This document shows, one piece after another, positions 47,204 to 56,677 of a stretch of DNA of 64,000 bases. The notes beneath the pieces were generated by a model that saw only the letters and a list, made by a program, of their open reading frames with translations, was not told the DNA's origin and ran no database searches. This stretch comes from Marmoricola endophyticus (GTDB lineage Bacteria > Actinomycetota > Actinomycetes > Propionibacteriales > Nocardioidaceae): the NCBI RefSeq assembly GCF_014644415.1, contig NZ_BMKQ01000001.1:336474-400473 (forward strand). Direction: 5' to 3'. A program made the position numbers and the translations under genes. Every line of letters starts with the position of its first letter. Position 1 is the stretch's first letter.

Positions 47204-49212
47204 GCGCGAGCCAGGGTCAGGCGGCCCGCGTGACGGGAGCGGACGTGGCCGGCACCCTGTCGTTCCGCGCGCTCGGCCAGGGGTCGGGCGCGGCGCGCCG
47301 GTGGCTGGGTGCGCACCGGGGCGCGGTGACCGCGATCGCCCTCTCCGTGGTCTCGCTCGTCGCCTGGTTCTCCGCCTGCACCCAGATGAGCGTCTCGGAG
47401 TACACCGACCTCGGGCTCTACAGCGCGACGACGCTCCGCTTCTGGCTCGCCCTCGTCGGCGGCGTGGTCGCCCTGGTGATCGCGATCCGTGCCTCCCGGT
47501 TCAGCCACCTGGCGGCACTGTGCGCGGTCTCCGTCCTGGTGGCGGTCCTGTACTCCACGCCCTCCGTGGTCGAGGGGACCCCGCGGGTGGAGGCGGTCTA
47601 CCGGCACCTGGGACTCATCCAGCACTTCGCCACGACCGGCCAGCTGGAGCGCTATCTCGACGCCTACTCGAACTGGCCCGGGTTCTTCGGCATCCTCGGC
47701 ATCGTCCAGGGGGCCACCGGTGTCCAGAACCTCCTCGTGCTCGCGGTGTGGGCGCCGACGATCGCGGCGCTGTCGTACATCGCGCCGGTGCTGCTCATCG
47801 CCCGCTCGCTCAACCCGTCGCCCCGGGTGGCCTGGCTCGCGGTGAGCATCTTCCTGGCCGCCAACTGGAGCGGCCAGGACTACCTCGCACCGCAGACGTT
47901 CGCGCTGTGGGCCCTGCTGAGCATCGCCGGCATCGTGATGACGGTCCTGCGCCGCAAGGACGACGCGTCGGCGGAGGGCCCGGCGGGTCCGCTGATCGAC
48001 CGGTTGCCACGCGTCCTGGGGCGCACCTTCGGGCGTTCCGCCAACCGCTCGTGGGTCGCGGCGGAGGGCACCCGTGTGCGGCTCACGTCCGCCGAGTGGG
48101 TGGGCGTCCACGTCCTCCTGTGCGTCGCGATCATCGCCATCAGTGCGGCTCACCAGCTGACCCCCTTCATGCTCGCGATGACGCTGCTGCTGCTGTGGGC
48201 CATCGGCCGCTCGCCCCACTGGTGGCTGTGGGGGCTGAGCATCCTCGTCATCGTGTTCTGGTTGGCGGTCCCGGCACTTCCCTTCATCCGAGGAAACCTG
48301 CCCAGCATGATCTCGGGGGTCGTCGACGTCTTCACCGGCAGCGGTACGGATGACGGCCCGACCCTGGGCAGCCGCACGGCGAGCGGCAGCGTGCTGCACC
48401 AGCTGGTGGTCGAGGTCCGGATCAGGGAGACACTGGCGGTCTGGATCCTGGCCGGACTCGGGGCCCTGGTGATGATGGCGTCGCGTCGTCGTGCGCGAGA
48501 GGCGATCCTCCTTGCCGGCTCCCCGCTCCTCCTCATCCCGGTCTCCGCGTACGGCGGGGAGATCCTGATCCGCGCCTTCCTGTTCGGGCTGCCCCTCATG
48601 GCTTTCCTCGCGGCGGTGTTCCTGCTGTGGACGTGCGCCGCGGGCGGGTGGCGCAACGGCGTCCTCGCCGTCGTGCTGGTGGCGCTCGTCGGGACGACCG
48701 TGCTGACCCGCTACGGCAACGAGCGCGGGGAGTCGTTCCGCCCGTCGGAGATCGGCGCCCTCGACTGGCTGTACGCGCACACCGCCCCGGACGCGACGGT
48801 CGTCCAGTTCACCCAGAACACCCCGCGTCCGATCGAGCGGTACGCCGACAACACCTGGGTCTTCCTGAACAACGGCTCACCGGGCCCTCGGTGGCCGCAG
48901 CAGGTCACGCCGAGCCGCCTGGTCGCGTACGGCCTCGCGACGCGCGAGCTCGGCAAGGCGAGCCGGCGCGACCAGCCGATCTACTTCATCTACAACCGCG
49001 CGCAGACCGAGCTCGCGGAGCTCTCGGGCAACACGTCCGCCGCGGCGATGCAGCGCTCGGTGCGAGAGATGGATGCCGACCCACGGGTACGGACGATCTA
49101 CCGCAACGCCGACGCGCAGATCTGGCGGCTGCGGCCAGGGGTCAGGCCGGTGACGGGCCTCGACCAGGCCGAGCTGGCCGGCCGGGTGGGTGAGACAGCC
49201 TCCGCAGGCTGA
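47200..49212 (+). CDS. Large polytopic membrane protein of the glycan cluster
   Basis: A 670-residue membrane protein with about 11-13 hydrophobic helices (from about residue 43 to 520) followed by a soluble C-terminal domain of about 150 residues (ALDWLYAHTAPDATVVQFTQNTPRPIERYADNTW...). The layout (many helices, then an extracytoplasmic domain beginning with a LDWLYAH-type motif) is that of GT-C glycosyltransferases and related exopolysaccharide proteins, but no catalytic motif can be fixed. ATG start in an ATGA overlap with the second GT2. It probably transfers or polymerises sugar units outside the membrane. Confidence 0.65.
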   Translation: MSASQGQAARVTGADVAGTLSFRALGQGSGAARRWLGAHRGAVTAIALSVVSLVAWFSACTQMSVSEYTDLGLYSATTLRFWLALVGGVVALVIAIRASRFSHLAALCAVSVLVAVLYSTPSVVEGTPRVEAVYRHLGLIQHFATTGQLERYLDAYSNWPGFFGILGIVQGATGVQNLLVLAVWAPTIAALSYIAPVLLIARSLNPSPRVAWLAVSIFLAANWSGQDYLAPQTFALWALLSIAGIVMTVLRRKDDASAEGPAGPLIDRLPRVLGRTFGRSANRSWVAAEGTRVRLTSAEWVGVHVLLCVAIIAISAAHQLTPFMLAMTLLLLWAIGRSPHWWLWGLSILVIVFWLAVPALPFIRGNLPSMISGVVDVFTGSGTDDGPTLGSRTASGSVLHQLVVEVRIRETLAVWILAGLGALVMMASRRRAREAILLAGSPLLLIPVSAYGGEILIRAFLFGLPLMAFLAAVFLLWTCAAGGWRNGVLAVVLVALVGTTVLTRYGNERGESFRPSEIGALDWLYAHTAPDATVVQFTQNTPRPIERYADNTWVFLNNGSPGPRWPQQVTPSRLVAYGLATRELGKASRRDQPIYFIYNRAQTELAELSGNTSAAAMQRSVREMDADPRVRTIYRNADAQIWRLRPGVRPVTGLDQAELAGRVGETASAG

Positions 49213-49288
49213 CCTGCGACGGCACGTCGGGCAGTGCCATGGCCCGCCGGGTGGAACCCCCGATCCACCCGGCGAGCCGGTCTGGTGC

Positions 49289-50671
49289 TCAGCGCTCGAG
49301 CGCGCCGATGTCGAGGCCGCTGCGCCGGTCGCCGTTGCCGTCGCGGCACGTGCGGCTGGAGGCGCCGAGGGACGGGGAGGGCACCTGGTCGATCAGGACG
49401 GGGCGACAGACGCCGGCGGTGTCCACTGCGCTGCTGGCGGCGACGAGCCTGAGGTCCCGACGCCGGTCGACGAAGAGGCGCCGTGCGGTGCTCGGGTCCG
49501 AGTCGTTGACGAGGATGTTGTTCCTGCCACCCATCCCGCTGCCGTCGGTCCACGTCGGGCTCCGCCGCGCGACGATGATGTTGTCGCTGGCGCTCATGAT
49601 CGCCGGCGAGCACCCCGCGTAGCAGACCAGACCGCCATCGCCGTCACCGTTCATCGCCACGGAGTTGTGGTTGACCACGGTTCCGCGCACGGGCCCGAAG
49701 GAGTCCGCAGCGCCGCGCGTCACGACGAAGTAGCCGTTCGGCACGACCGACGTCACGGTGTTGCGGATGATCCGGGTGGCGTTGGTCGACGCGTCCCCGA
49801 GCTCGACGAAGGTGGAGTTGTCGATCGAGCTGTTGCCCGAGATCGTGGTGTCGCGTGCCCCGTACACCTCGACGGCCGAGCCTTCGATGCCGTAGTCGGG
49901 TGACGGCGCGTGGTGCCCGCTGATCCGGTTACCCGTGATCACGGTCCGGGTGCCCTGCACGGCGACACCGTTGACCCCGGAGTCGTCGTTGGGGCCGTCC
50001 TTGCCCGGGGACAGACGTCGGTTGTCGTAGATGTCGTTGCCGACGATCCGGGCGTCGGTCGCCGAGGGCATGACGTGCACGCCGGCGACGTTTCCGGTGA
50101 CCCGCATCCCGTGGACCGTCTGGTGGGCGCCCTGCACGCTGACTCCCGCCCAGGCGCAGTTGCGGACGAGCAGGCCGGAGACGTCGACGTACGAGCCGTG
50201 CAGCTGGAGGCACTCCCCGTTCTCGATCACCGGAGCGGCGCCGGACCCGATCGGGGCGATGCGGATCGGGCGTGCGGCGGTGCCGGACCCGGAGACCGAG
50301 AGGGTGCCCTGATAGGCCGCCCCACGGTCGAGGACCAGGAGGGCACCCGCGGGCAACGGGTCACGCGAGGCGCGGGCGAGGGTCCGCCACGGCGCCAGCA
50401 CCGAGCCGCTCGCGGCGTCGTTGCCGGTCGGGGAGACCCTGCGCACGACGGTGGCGGGCGACTCGGCGCTCGCGGTCGAGCTGCGCAGGCTGGTGGCCGA
50501 CCGGGTGATGGTGAGGGCGGGTCCCGGTGGCGTGGGACCGGCGGAGGCGGTGGTCGCGCCGGCACTCGGAACGGCGGATGCCGGTCCGACGAGGGTCAGG
50601 GCGGCTCCCGCGAGCACGACCACACCGGCAGCGAGGGTCGCGGAGCGACGGGGAGGAAGGAGTCGGGACAT
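49289..50671 (-). CDS. Secreted right-handed parallel beta-helix protein
   Basis: A 460-residue secreted protein. The signal peptide is at about residues 1-34 (ends GPASA). A Ser/Thr/Ala-rich linker follows, then a pectate-lyase-like beta-helix with repeated coils such as LQLHGSYVDVSGLLVRNCAWAG, GAHQTVHGMRVTGNVAGVHV, ARIVGNDIYDNRR, VITGNRISGHH and TTISGNSSIDNS (PbH1-type). A Cys-containing cap ends the protein. It is a candidate polysaccharide lyase, hydrolase or glycan-binding surface protein. It converges on the glycosyltransferase operon and so may act on its product. Confidence 0.8.
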   Translation of the reverse strand: MSRLLPPRRSATLAAGVVVLAGAALTLVGPASAVPSAGATTASAGPTPPGPALTITRSATSLRSSTASAESPATVVRRVSPTGNDAASGSVLAPWRTLARASRDPLPAGALLVLDRGAAYQGTLSVSGSGTAARPIRIAPIGSGAAPVIENGECLQLHGSYVDVSGLLVRNCAWAGVSVQGAHQTVHGMRVTGNVAGVHVMPSATDARIVGNDIYDNRRLSPGKDGPNDDSGVNGVAVQGTRTVITGNRISGHHAPSPDYGIEGSAVEVYGARDTTISGNSSIDNSTFVELGDASTNATRIIRNTVTSVVPNGYFVVTRGAADSFGPVRGTVVNHNSVAMNGDGDGGLVCYAGCSPAIMSASDNIIVARRSPTWTDGSGMGGRNNILVNDSDPSTARRLFVDRRRDLRLVAASSAVDTAGVCRPVLIDQVPSPSLGASSRTCRDGNGDRRSGLDIGALER

Positions 50672-50871
50672 GGGGGGTCACCTTCTGTGCGCGCCACCTC
50701 GGGGTGGTGACGACACGGCAGACCGTAATGTCCGAATAGTGAACTAATGCACGTTGAGTCGCGTCTGTCCCATATCGCGAGACGCTGGGTGGTCAGCGGC
50801 GCGCGGGGCGTTGACCTAGGCTGGTGGCGCCGTGGGGTGCCGGGCCTCGCGCGTCGAGGGCCGGGGGACGG

Positions 50872-51273
50872 ATGCGCTACCTGACGCTGTTCGTGGCGCT
50901 GGCCCTGTGCGCCGCCGCGTCGACCGTGCTGGCGGTGGATGCGCCGGCCGCGGTCTCCCTGCTGAGCGTCGGGGCCTTCATGATCTTCACGCCCGGCCTG
51001 CTCCTGACCCACGCGCTGGCGCTGCCCGATCGGCTCCTGGCGCTCGTCGTCGGCCTCCTGACAGGACCGACGCTGTGGGTCCTCGTCGCGACCTTCCAGC
51101 TCTTCGCCGGGCTGTGGGCCCCGCGGACGACGGTCCTGTGGGCGGCAGGTGGGTTGGGTCTCGTCACGCTGGTCCTGGCGGCCAGAGGCCTGCGGCGCGA
51201 GGTCGAGTCCGACGACGAGGCCCCGGTGCGCGCCCCCCGCGTGGAGCAGTACGCCGTCGACGACGGCGAGTAG
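50872..51273 (+). CDS. Small membrane protein, unknown function
   Basis: A 133-residue protein with four hydrophobic helices (about residues 3-20, 24-45, 52-75, 82-100) and an acidic tail (VESDDEAPVRAPRVEQYAVDDGE). No family recognised; such proteins often accompany glycan-assembly genes. A -10-like TAGGCT is at 50817-50822, and the GGGGGACGG before the ATG at 50872 may act as ribosome site. An upstream in-frame GTG at 50824 lies only 1 base after that box and is unlikely. Confidence 0.6.
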   Translation: MRYLTLFVALALCAAASTVLAVDAPAAVSLLSVGAFMIFTPGLLLTHALALPDRLLALVVGLLTGPTLWVLVATFQLFAGLWAPRTTVLWAAGGLGLVTLVLAARGLRREVESDDEAPVRAPRVEQYAVDDGE

Positions 51274-51300
51274 GCAGCCTCGCTCAGCCCGCGGTGAGAC

Positions 51301-52245
51301 TCACCCCGGCACGCTCGCGGGCGGCGAGGTCGTCGTACGGCGCGGGCGAGCGGTCTCGAGCAGCATCCAGGTCAGTGCCGCCGAGGTGAGCGCGGCGCCG
51401 AGCAGGTGCAGGCCGACCAGCAGGACCGGGAGCCCGGTGGCGTACTGGGTGACCCCGACGACGCCCTGGGCGAGCTCGACCGCCAGGAGGACGCGGGCGG
51501 CGCGGTAGGCGCCGTACGAGCCGGTGACGCGCAGGGCCACGACGAGGCCGACCGTCAGACCGACGAGCAGGAAGACGGCGTCGGCGTGCAGCTGGGAGAG
51601 CCGCTCGGGGTCCAACCCGTTGCGCGGGGAGTCCACGTCGCCGGCGTGCGGCCCCGAGCCGGTGACCACGGTGCCCAGGTAGAGCACCACCCAGCCGGCG
51701 GCGAAGGTGCCGACGGCCAGCCCGCGCAGCGTGCCGCGCGGCCGTGTCGCCGCCTGCCCGGCCGACCACGATGCGCGCCACAGGAAGAGCACGCAGACAC
51801 CGATGATCGCCATCGAGAGCAGCAGGTGCAACGACACGATCCACGGGTTCAGATCGGTGAGGACGGTGATCCCGCCGAGGACGGCCTGCGCGGGGATGGC
51901 CAGCGCCATCAGCACCGAGAGACCACGCAGGTCGCGGCGCGCGGAGCGGAACACGGCGACGATCGTGAGGATCGCGACGGTCACCAGCACCCCGTTGAGG
52001 GTGCGGTTGCCGAACTCGATCAGCGAGTGGATGTCGTACGCGCCGTGCGGCGTGAACGAGGAGCCGTTGCACCGGGGCCAGGTGTCGCAGCCCAGGCCGG
52101 ACCCGGTGAGGCGTACGGCGCCCCCGGTGCAGACGATGACGACGTTGGCCACCAGGCTGAGCCAGCCCGCCCGGACGACCCACCTCTGCGCCGAGCGGTC
52201 GGCCGTGTCGGTGTGCACGGGTGGAGCCTCGAGGTTCACTCCCAT
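51301..52245 (-). CDS. ctaA: Heme A synthase (COX15/CtaA family)
   Basis: A 314-residue eight-helix membrane enzyme that oxidises heme O to heme A for aa3-type cytochrome oxidase. Conserved parts: VVIVCTGGAVRLTGSGLGCDTWPRCNG, HSLIEFGNRTLNGVLV (heme-ligand His), WIVSLHLLLSMAII, VVLYLGTVVTGSGPHAGD, LSQLHADAVFLLVG and LPVLLVGLHLLGAALTSA, giving four helix His residues. The loop Cys typical of Bacillus-type CtaA is present as GLGCDTWPRC. Start at ATG 52245, overlapping the end of the ABC permease by 10 bases. With ctaB this completes heme A synthesis. Confidence 0.93.
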   Translation of the reverse strand: MGVNLEAPPVHTDTADRSAQRWVVRAGWLSLVANVVIVCTGGAVRLTGSGLGCDTWPRCNGSSFTPHGAYDIHSLIEFGNRTLNGVLVTVAILTIVAVFRSARRDLRGLSVLMALAIPAQAVLGGITVLTDLNPWIVSLHLLLSMAIIGVCVLFLWRASWSAGQAATRPRGTLRGLAVGTFAAGWVVLYLGTVVTGSGPHAGDVDSPRNGLDPERLSQLHADAVFLLVGLTVGLVVALRVTGSYGAYRAARVLLAVELAQGVVGVTQYATGLPVLLVGLHLLGAALTSAALTWMLLETARPRRTTTSPPASVPG

Positions 52246-53021
52246 CGGAACGTCCTCCCGGTCAGGGCACCGCCGACGACGGCCCATACGGCCAGCGTCA
52301 GCAAGGAGCGCAGGTCGAGCACGCCCGAGAGCGCGGCGTCGCGCATGCCGTCTCCCAGAGCGCCCGAGGGCAGCCAGCGGGCGACCTCACCGAAGTCGCC
52401 GTACGACGACGAGGGGAGCACGACCGCGCCCGCGGCCAGCAGCAGCAGGTAGACGAGGTTCGCGGCGGCCAGGGTGGCCTCCGCCCGCAGGGTGCCGGCC
52501 AGGAGCAGCCCGAGCCCGGCGAAGGCCGCCGTGCCGACCAGCAGGAAGAGCACGGCCGAGCCCACCGCCGCGGGGGAGTACGAGGGCCGCCAGCCGAGTG
52601 CGAGCGCCACGGCGCCGATGACGACGACCTGCAGCACCTCGACGAGCAGCAGCGCCCCGACCTTGCCGGCCAGCAGCCCGGTGCGGGGCAGCGGGGAGGT
52701 GCCGAGCCGCTTGAGCACGCCGTAGCGCCGCTCGAAGCCGGTGGCGATCGCCAGCGAGGCGAACGCCGTCGACATGACCGCGAGGGCGAGCACGCCCGGG
52801 GCGAGGACGTCGACCGGACGGTGGCCGCCGAGACCGAGGTCGACGTGTTTCGCGCCCTCCACGCCACCGACCAGCACGATCACCGGGATCACGACCGCCA
52901 GCAGGAGCTGCTCGCCGTTGCGGAGGATGAGCCGCGACTCCATCCGCGCCTGGGCGAGCACCATCTGCGCCATCGGCGCCGAGCCCGGACGCGGGACGAA
53001 GCTGCCGGTCCGGGCGCTCAT
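52236..53021 (-). CDS. ABC-2 type exporter permease
   Basis: A 261-residue membrane protein with six helices, typical of ABC-2 permeases (DrrB-like). Seen: the amphipathic lead-in MVLAQARMESRLILRNGEQL, the conserved loop ATGFERRYGVLKRLGTSPLPRTGLLAGK between helices 2 and 3, and the helix 6 segment. It pairs with the ATPase gene upstream (ATGA overlap) and precedes ctaA. This ABC pair next to ctaA is conserved in actinobacteria, as in Mycobacterium, but its substrate is unknown; a link to heme or cytochrome oxidase assembly is plausible. Confidence 0.85.
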   Translation of the reverse strand: MSARTGSFVPRPGSAPMAQMVLAQARMESRLILRNGEQLLLAVVIPVIVLVGGVEGAKHVDLGLGGHRPVDVLAPGVLALAVMSTAFASLAIATGFERRYGVLKRLGTSPLPRTGLLAGKVGALLLVEVLQVVVIGAVALALGWRPSYSPAAVGSAVLFLLVGTAAFAGLGLLLAGTLRAEATLAAANLVYLLLLAAGAVVLPSSSYGDFGEVARWLPSGALGDGMRDAALSGVLDLRSLLTLAVWAVVGGALTGRTFRWE

Positions 53022-54007
53022 CCGACCACCGACGCGGACGGTCTCGCGGTGACCGACGGGGCCTCGTCGGCCCCGGCGGCGAGGGGACGCCCGGTCAGCT
53101 CGAGGAAGACGTCCTCCAGGGTGCGCTGACCGAGGTTGAGCGACTCCGGGAGCACGCCCTGTGCCTCGCACCAGCGCGAGACCGTGCCCAGGGTGGTGGA
53201 GTCCGCCGGGCCGGAGATGACCAGGCTGCGCTCGTCGATCGCGGTGACGTCCGTGCCGGGACCCAGCGAGGCGCGCAGCGACTCGGGGGCGCCGGGGGGA
53301 AAGGGCTCCGTGACCACCAGGCGGATCGTGGCGTGGGTGCCGCCCCGGGTGAGCTCCAGCGGCGAGCCCGTGGCGATCCGACGGCCGTGGTCGATGATGT
53401 GCACCCGGTCGGCCAGCCGCTCGGCCTCGTCGAGGTAGTGCGTCGTCAGCACCACCGTGACGCCGTCGGACCGCAGCTCCTCGAGGAGCGCCCACGTGGT
53501 GCGCCGCGCCGCCGGGTCCAGCCCGGCGGTCGGCTCGTCGACGAAGACCAGCTCGGGGCGGCCGACCACGGCCATCGCGAGGCCGAGGCGCTGCTGCTGC
53601 CCGCCGGAGAGACGGCGGTACGGCGTGCGCCCGCACTCGTCGAGGCCGAGCCGCTCGACGAGGTCCTCGACGGGAAGCGGGTGCGCGTGGAGGGCGGCGA
53701 CGTGGCGCAGCATCTCGACGGCCCGCACCCCCGACCAGGCACCGCCGGCCTGCAGCATCACACCGATCCGTGGCAGCAGCTCCCGCTGCTGGTGCACGGG
53801 GTCCAGACCGAGCACCCGCACGCGACCGGCCTGGGGCCGCCGGTAGCCCTCGCAGGTCTCCAGCGTCGTCGTCTTGCCCGCGCCGTTGGGCCCCAGGACC
53901 GCGGCGATCTCGCCCCGCTCCACGACCAGGTCCATGCCGGCGACGGCGACGGTGTCGCCGTACCGCATCTGCAGCCCCTCGACGAGGACGGCGGGATCGG
54001 CGGGCAC
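53018..54007 (-). CDS. ABC exporter ATPase (DrrA/CcmA type)
   Basis: A 329-residue ATPase. Walker A GPNGAGKTT, signature LSGGQQQRLGLAMA, Walker B LVFVDEPTAGLDPAARR and the switch His in TTHYLDEAERLADRV are all intact. The C-terminal ~100 residues form the DrrA-like domain (IRLVVTEPFPPGAPESL...RTLEDVFLELTGR). It energises the ABC-2 permease encoded next. The GTG at 54007 is supported by a TACACT -10 box 6 bases upstream, so the ABC-ctaA operon is leaderless. Confidence 0.9.
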   Translation of the reverse strand: MPADPAVLVEGLQMRYGDTVAVAGMDLVVERGEIAAVLGPNGAGKTTTLETCEGYRRPQAGRVRVLGLDPVHQQRELLPRIGVMLQAGGAWSGVRAVEMLRHVAALHAHPLPVEDLVERLGLDECGRTPYRRLSGGQQQRLGLAMAVVGRPELVFVDEPTAGLDPAARRTTWALLEELRSDGVTVVLTTHYLDEAERLADRVHIIDHGRRIATGSPLELTRGGTHATIRLVVTEPFPPGAPESLRASLGPGTDVTAIDERSLVISGPADSTTLGTVSRWCEAQGVLPESLNLGQRTLEDVFLELTGRPLAAGADEAPSVTARPSASVVG

Positions 54008-54013
54008 CCGGTC

Positions 54014-54019
54014 AGTGTA
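54014..54019 (-). promoter_or_regulatory. -10 box for leaderless ABC-ctaA operon
   Basis: TACACT on the minus strand ends 6 bases before the GTG at 54007. Confidence 0.5.
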
Positions 54020-54073
54020 GGAGCGACCGCCGGTGCGGCGAACCCGCCCGTGGGTGACCTTCGTGACGGGTCC

Positions 54074-56536
54074 TCAGACCTCGACGCCGCCGTCGACGTC
54101 GCCGTGCTGGGGGACGAGGGAGTCGAAGTACGCGGGCGGCTCGCGCCACGGATCGGGACGCCGGCCGTCGCCGGCGTCCCGGGCCGCCTGCCAGACCCGC
54201 TGCGGGGTGCACGGGATGTCGACGTGGCGAACGCCGAGGTGGCTCAGGGCGTCGACGACCGCGCTCTGGACGGCGGGCGTGGAGCCGAGGGTGCCCGACT
54301 CGCCGATCCCCTTGGCCCCGAGCTCGTTGAGCGGGGTGGGCGTCTCGATCGTGCGCGCCTCGTAGCTCAGCGTGTCCGCCGCCGTGGGCATGGCGTAGTC
54401 GGCCAGCGTCGAGGTGACCGGCTGCCCGTCGACGTCCCACTGCATGTGCTCCCACAGCGCCTGGGAGATGCCCTGGGCGATCCCGCCGTGCTGCTGGCCG
54501 GCCACGATCGTCGGGTTGAGGACACGGCCGCAGTCGTCGACGGCCACGTGGCGCAGTGCTCGCACGAGCCCCGTCTCGACGTCGACCTCGACCACGCTGA
54601 CGTGCGCGCCGTTGGGGAAGGTGGCGCCGTCCTGCGGCACGTCCATGTCGGCCCGCAGCGAGACCCCGCGCCGCTCGGCCTCGCCGGCGAGCTCGGTCCA
54701 CGACCGGCGCCTGTCGGGGACCCCGCGCACGCCGACGCCGTCCGGCGCGGTCTCGACGTCCTCCGGCGCCGCCTCCAGGACCTCGGCGGCCAGCTCGAGG
54801 ACCCGGTCGCGCACCTCGCGGGCCGCGGCCGAGACCGCGCTGCCGCCCAGCTGCAGCGACCGCGAGCCTCCGGTGCCGCCGCCGGAGCGCACGACGGCGG
54901 TGTCGGACTGGACGTAGCGGACGGCGTCCACGCCCACACCGAGCCGGTCCGCGACGATCATCGCGAAGGACGTGGCGTGACCCTGGCCGTGCGCCGACGT
55001 GCCCGACATGACGACCACGGACCCGTCGGGCTCGATGCGCACGCTGCCGAGCTCGCTGCCGCCGAAGCCGGTCACCTCGACGTAGGTCGACACGCCGATC
55101 CCCAGCTGCCGTGCCTCGCCGGCCGTACGACGGCGGGCCTGCTCGGCTCGCAGCGTCTCGACGTCGGCGACCCGCAGTGCCTCGTCCAGCGCACGTACGT
55201 AGTCCCCGACGTCGTACGTCGCACCGGTGAGCGTGGCGTACGGGAACGCCTCGGGCGGGAGCAGGTTGCGTCGTCGGATCTCCTCCGGGGCGAGCCCGAG
55301 CTCGGCGGCCCCCAGGTCCATCATCCGCTCGAGCAGCGCCGCCGCCTCGGGACGCCCGGCTCCGCGGAAGGCGCCGTTGGGTGCGGTGTTGGTCATCACG
55401 GCGACGGCCGAGTAGTCGATGGCCGGGATCGCGTACGGGCCCTGGGCCATCAGGTGCCCCGGCCCGACGGCGAGCGAGCCGCCGAACCCGGCGTACGCGC
55501 CGCAGTCGCCGATGTTGCGGCACCGCAGCCCGACCGCACGTCCGTCACGGGTGAAGCCCATCTCGGCGAACTGCACGTGGCCGCGCCCGGTCATCGAGAG
55601 CATCGCCTCGCTCCGGGTCTCGGTCCACGCGACCGGTCGGCCGAGCAGCCGCGCGGCGGCCACCACGGCGCCGTGGGTGTACGAGATGCCGGCCTTGCCG
55701 CCGAATGCCCCACCGACGTGCGGCGCGACGACGCGCACCTGCGGCGGCTCCAGCCCGGTGTAGCGGGCGATCAGGTCGCGGGCGGTGTGCGGCTGCTGGG
55801 TCGCGACGTAGGCCGTCAGCGCGATGTCGGTGCCGTCGTGGCTGCTCGGACGCGGGTCGACGAGGATGGCGTTGGGCTCGATCGGGGCGGTGGCGAGGCG
55901 CTGGTTCTCGATCCGGGCGCGGACCACGACGTCGGCGTCGGCGAGGACGTCGTTCGACCCCGTCGGCAGGCCGTGCACCGCCCGGACCGACTGGGCGACG
56001 TTGGTCCCCAGGGCGGGGAACTGCAGCGGGGCGTCCGCGGCGAGCGCGGACTCGGGGTCGACCACCACGGGCAGGTCCTCGTAGTCCACGTCGACCAGCT
56101 CGGCGGCGTCGCGGGCGAGGGCGACGGTCTCGGCGACGACGAGCGCCACCGCGTCGCCGACGTAGCGCACCACCCCGTCCGCCAGCGGGCCGTGCCCGAC
56201 CTCCTTGTTGATCTGGGCGAAGCCGGGCACCCAGTCGGAGCCGAGGGAGTCGCTGGTGTGCACCGCGAGGACGCCCGGCGCGGACTCGGCCTCGGTCGTG
56301 TCGATGCCGACGATCCGCGCGTGGGCGACCGGACTGGTCACGAACACAGCGTGGGCCACGGCCGCGCCGGGGTCGTCGGGCCGCAGCTCGTCGAGGCGGA
56401 GGTCGTCGACGTACCTGCTCTGGCCGGTCAGGAGGTCGGGGTCCTCGACGCGGGGGACCGCGTTGCCGAGCAGTGAGCCGGGGGGCCAGGACGCGCCGGG
56501 GGCCGCGGCGAGGCTGGTCGTCGGGGCAGGCGTCAT
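54074..56536 (-). CDS. Molybdenum hydroxylase large subunit (xanthine dehydrogenase/CoxL family), without partner subunits
   Basis: An 820-residue molybdopterin-binding subunit. Seen: [20 protein letters not shown] at the N-terminus, [16 protein letters not shown] motif [14 protein letters not shown], the active-site loop [17 protein letters not shown] (AYRGAGR type, as in form II CoxL-like and related enzymes), [16 protein letters not shown], and the C-terminal [25 protein letters not shown] with the catalytic Glu. Such enzymes normally need a [2Fe-2S] and an FAD subunit; neither is adjacent, nor fused here. The ATG at 56536 is chosen over 56542 because a TAGCGT -10 box ends 7 bases before it. 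Confidence 0.86.
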   Translation of the reverse strand: MTPAPTTSLAAAPGASWPPGSLLGNAVPRVEDPDLLTGQSRYVDDLRLDELRPDDPGAAVAHAVFVTSPVAHARIVGIDTTEAESAPGVLAVHTSDSLGSDWVPGFAQINKEVGHGPLADGVVRYVGDAVALVVAETVALARDAAELVDVDYEDLPVVVDPESALAADAPLQFPALGTNVAQSVRAVHGLPTGSNDVLADADVVVRARIENQRLATAPIEPNAILVDPRPSSHDGTDIALTAYVATQQPHTARDLIARYTGLEPPQVRVVAPHVGGAFGGKAGISYTHGAVVAAARLLGRPVAWTETRSEAMLSMTGRGHVQFAEMGFTRDGRAVGLRCRNIGDCGAYAGFGGSLAVGPGHLMAQGPYAIPAIDYSAVAVMTNTAPNGAFRGAGRPEAAALLERMMDLGAAELGLAPEEIRRRNLLPPEAFPYATLTGATYDVGDYVRALDEALRVADVETLRAEQARRRTAGEARQLGIGVSTYVEVTGFGGSELGSVRIEPDGSVVVMSGTSAHGQGHATSFAMIVADRLGVGVDAVRYVQSDTAVVRSGGGTGGSRSLQLGGSAVSAAAREVRDRVLELAAEVLEAAPEDVETAPDGVGVRGVPDRRRSWTELAGEAERRGVSLRADMDVPQDGATFPNGAHVSVVEVDVETGLVRALRHVAVDDCGRVLNPTIVAGQQHGGIAQGISQALWEHMQWDVDGQPVTSTLADYAMPTAADTLSYEARTIETPTPLNELGAKGIGESGTLGSTPAVQSAVVDALSHLGVRHVDIPCTPQRVWQAARDAGDGRRPDPWREPPAYFDSLVPQHGDVDGGVEV

Positions 56537-56543
56537 GCTCATG

Positions 56544-56549
56544 ACGCTA
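56544..56549 (-). promoter_or_regulatory. -10 box for leaderless Mo-hydroxylase gene
   Basis: TAGCGT on the minus strand ends 7 bases before the ATG at 56536 and only 1 base before the ATG at 56542, which decides the start. Confidence 0.5.
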
Positions 56550-56637
56550 CTCGCGCCACGGCCCCGGAGCGCTCGCGGTGATCGCGATGGTCTCGACAGC
56601 CACCTTGGGGCCACCGTGCAGGTAAGGATGACCTTGC

Positions 56638-56667
56638 TTGAAACCGCTCGGCCAATATCGCCACACT
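56638..56667 (+). promoter_or_regulatory. Promoter of sufR (leaderless)
   Basis: -35 TTGAAA (56638-56643), 18-base spacer, -10 CACACT (56662-56667), and then 6 bases to the GTG at 56674. Transcription would begin at the start codon of sufR. Confidence 0.6.
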
Positions 56668-56677
56668 GTCGTTGTGG
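56663..56677. promoter_or_regulatory. SufR-type operator overlapping the sufR start
   Basis: ACACT-GTCGT-TGTGG fits the ACACT-N5-TGTGA motif that I recall for mycobacterial SufR (one mismatch). It overlaps the -10 box and the start codon, ideal for autorepression by cluster-loaded SufR. Confidence 0.6.

Noticed and set aside
53333..56476. A 1047-codon open frame on the plus strand
   Set aside because: It is antisense to the ABC ATPase and Mo-hydroxylase genes, both of which have complete motifs. The plus-strand product shows no recognisable domain.
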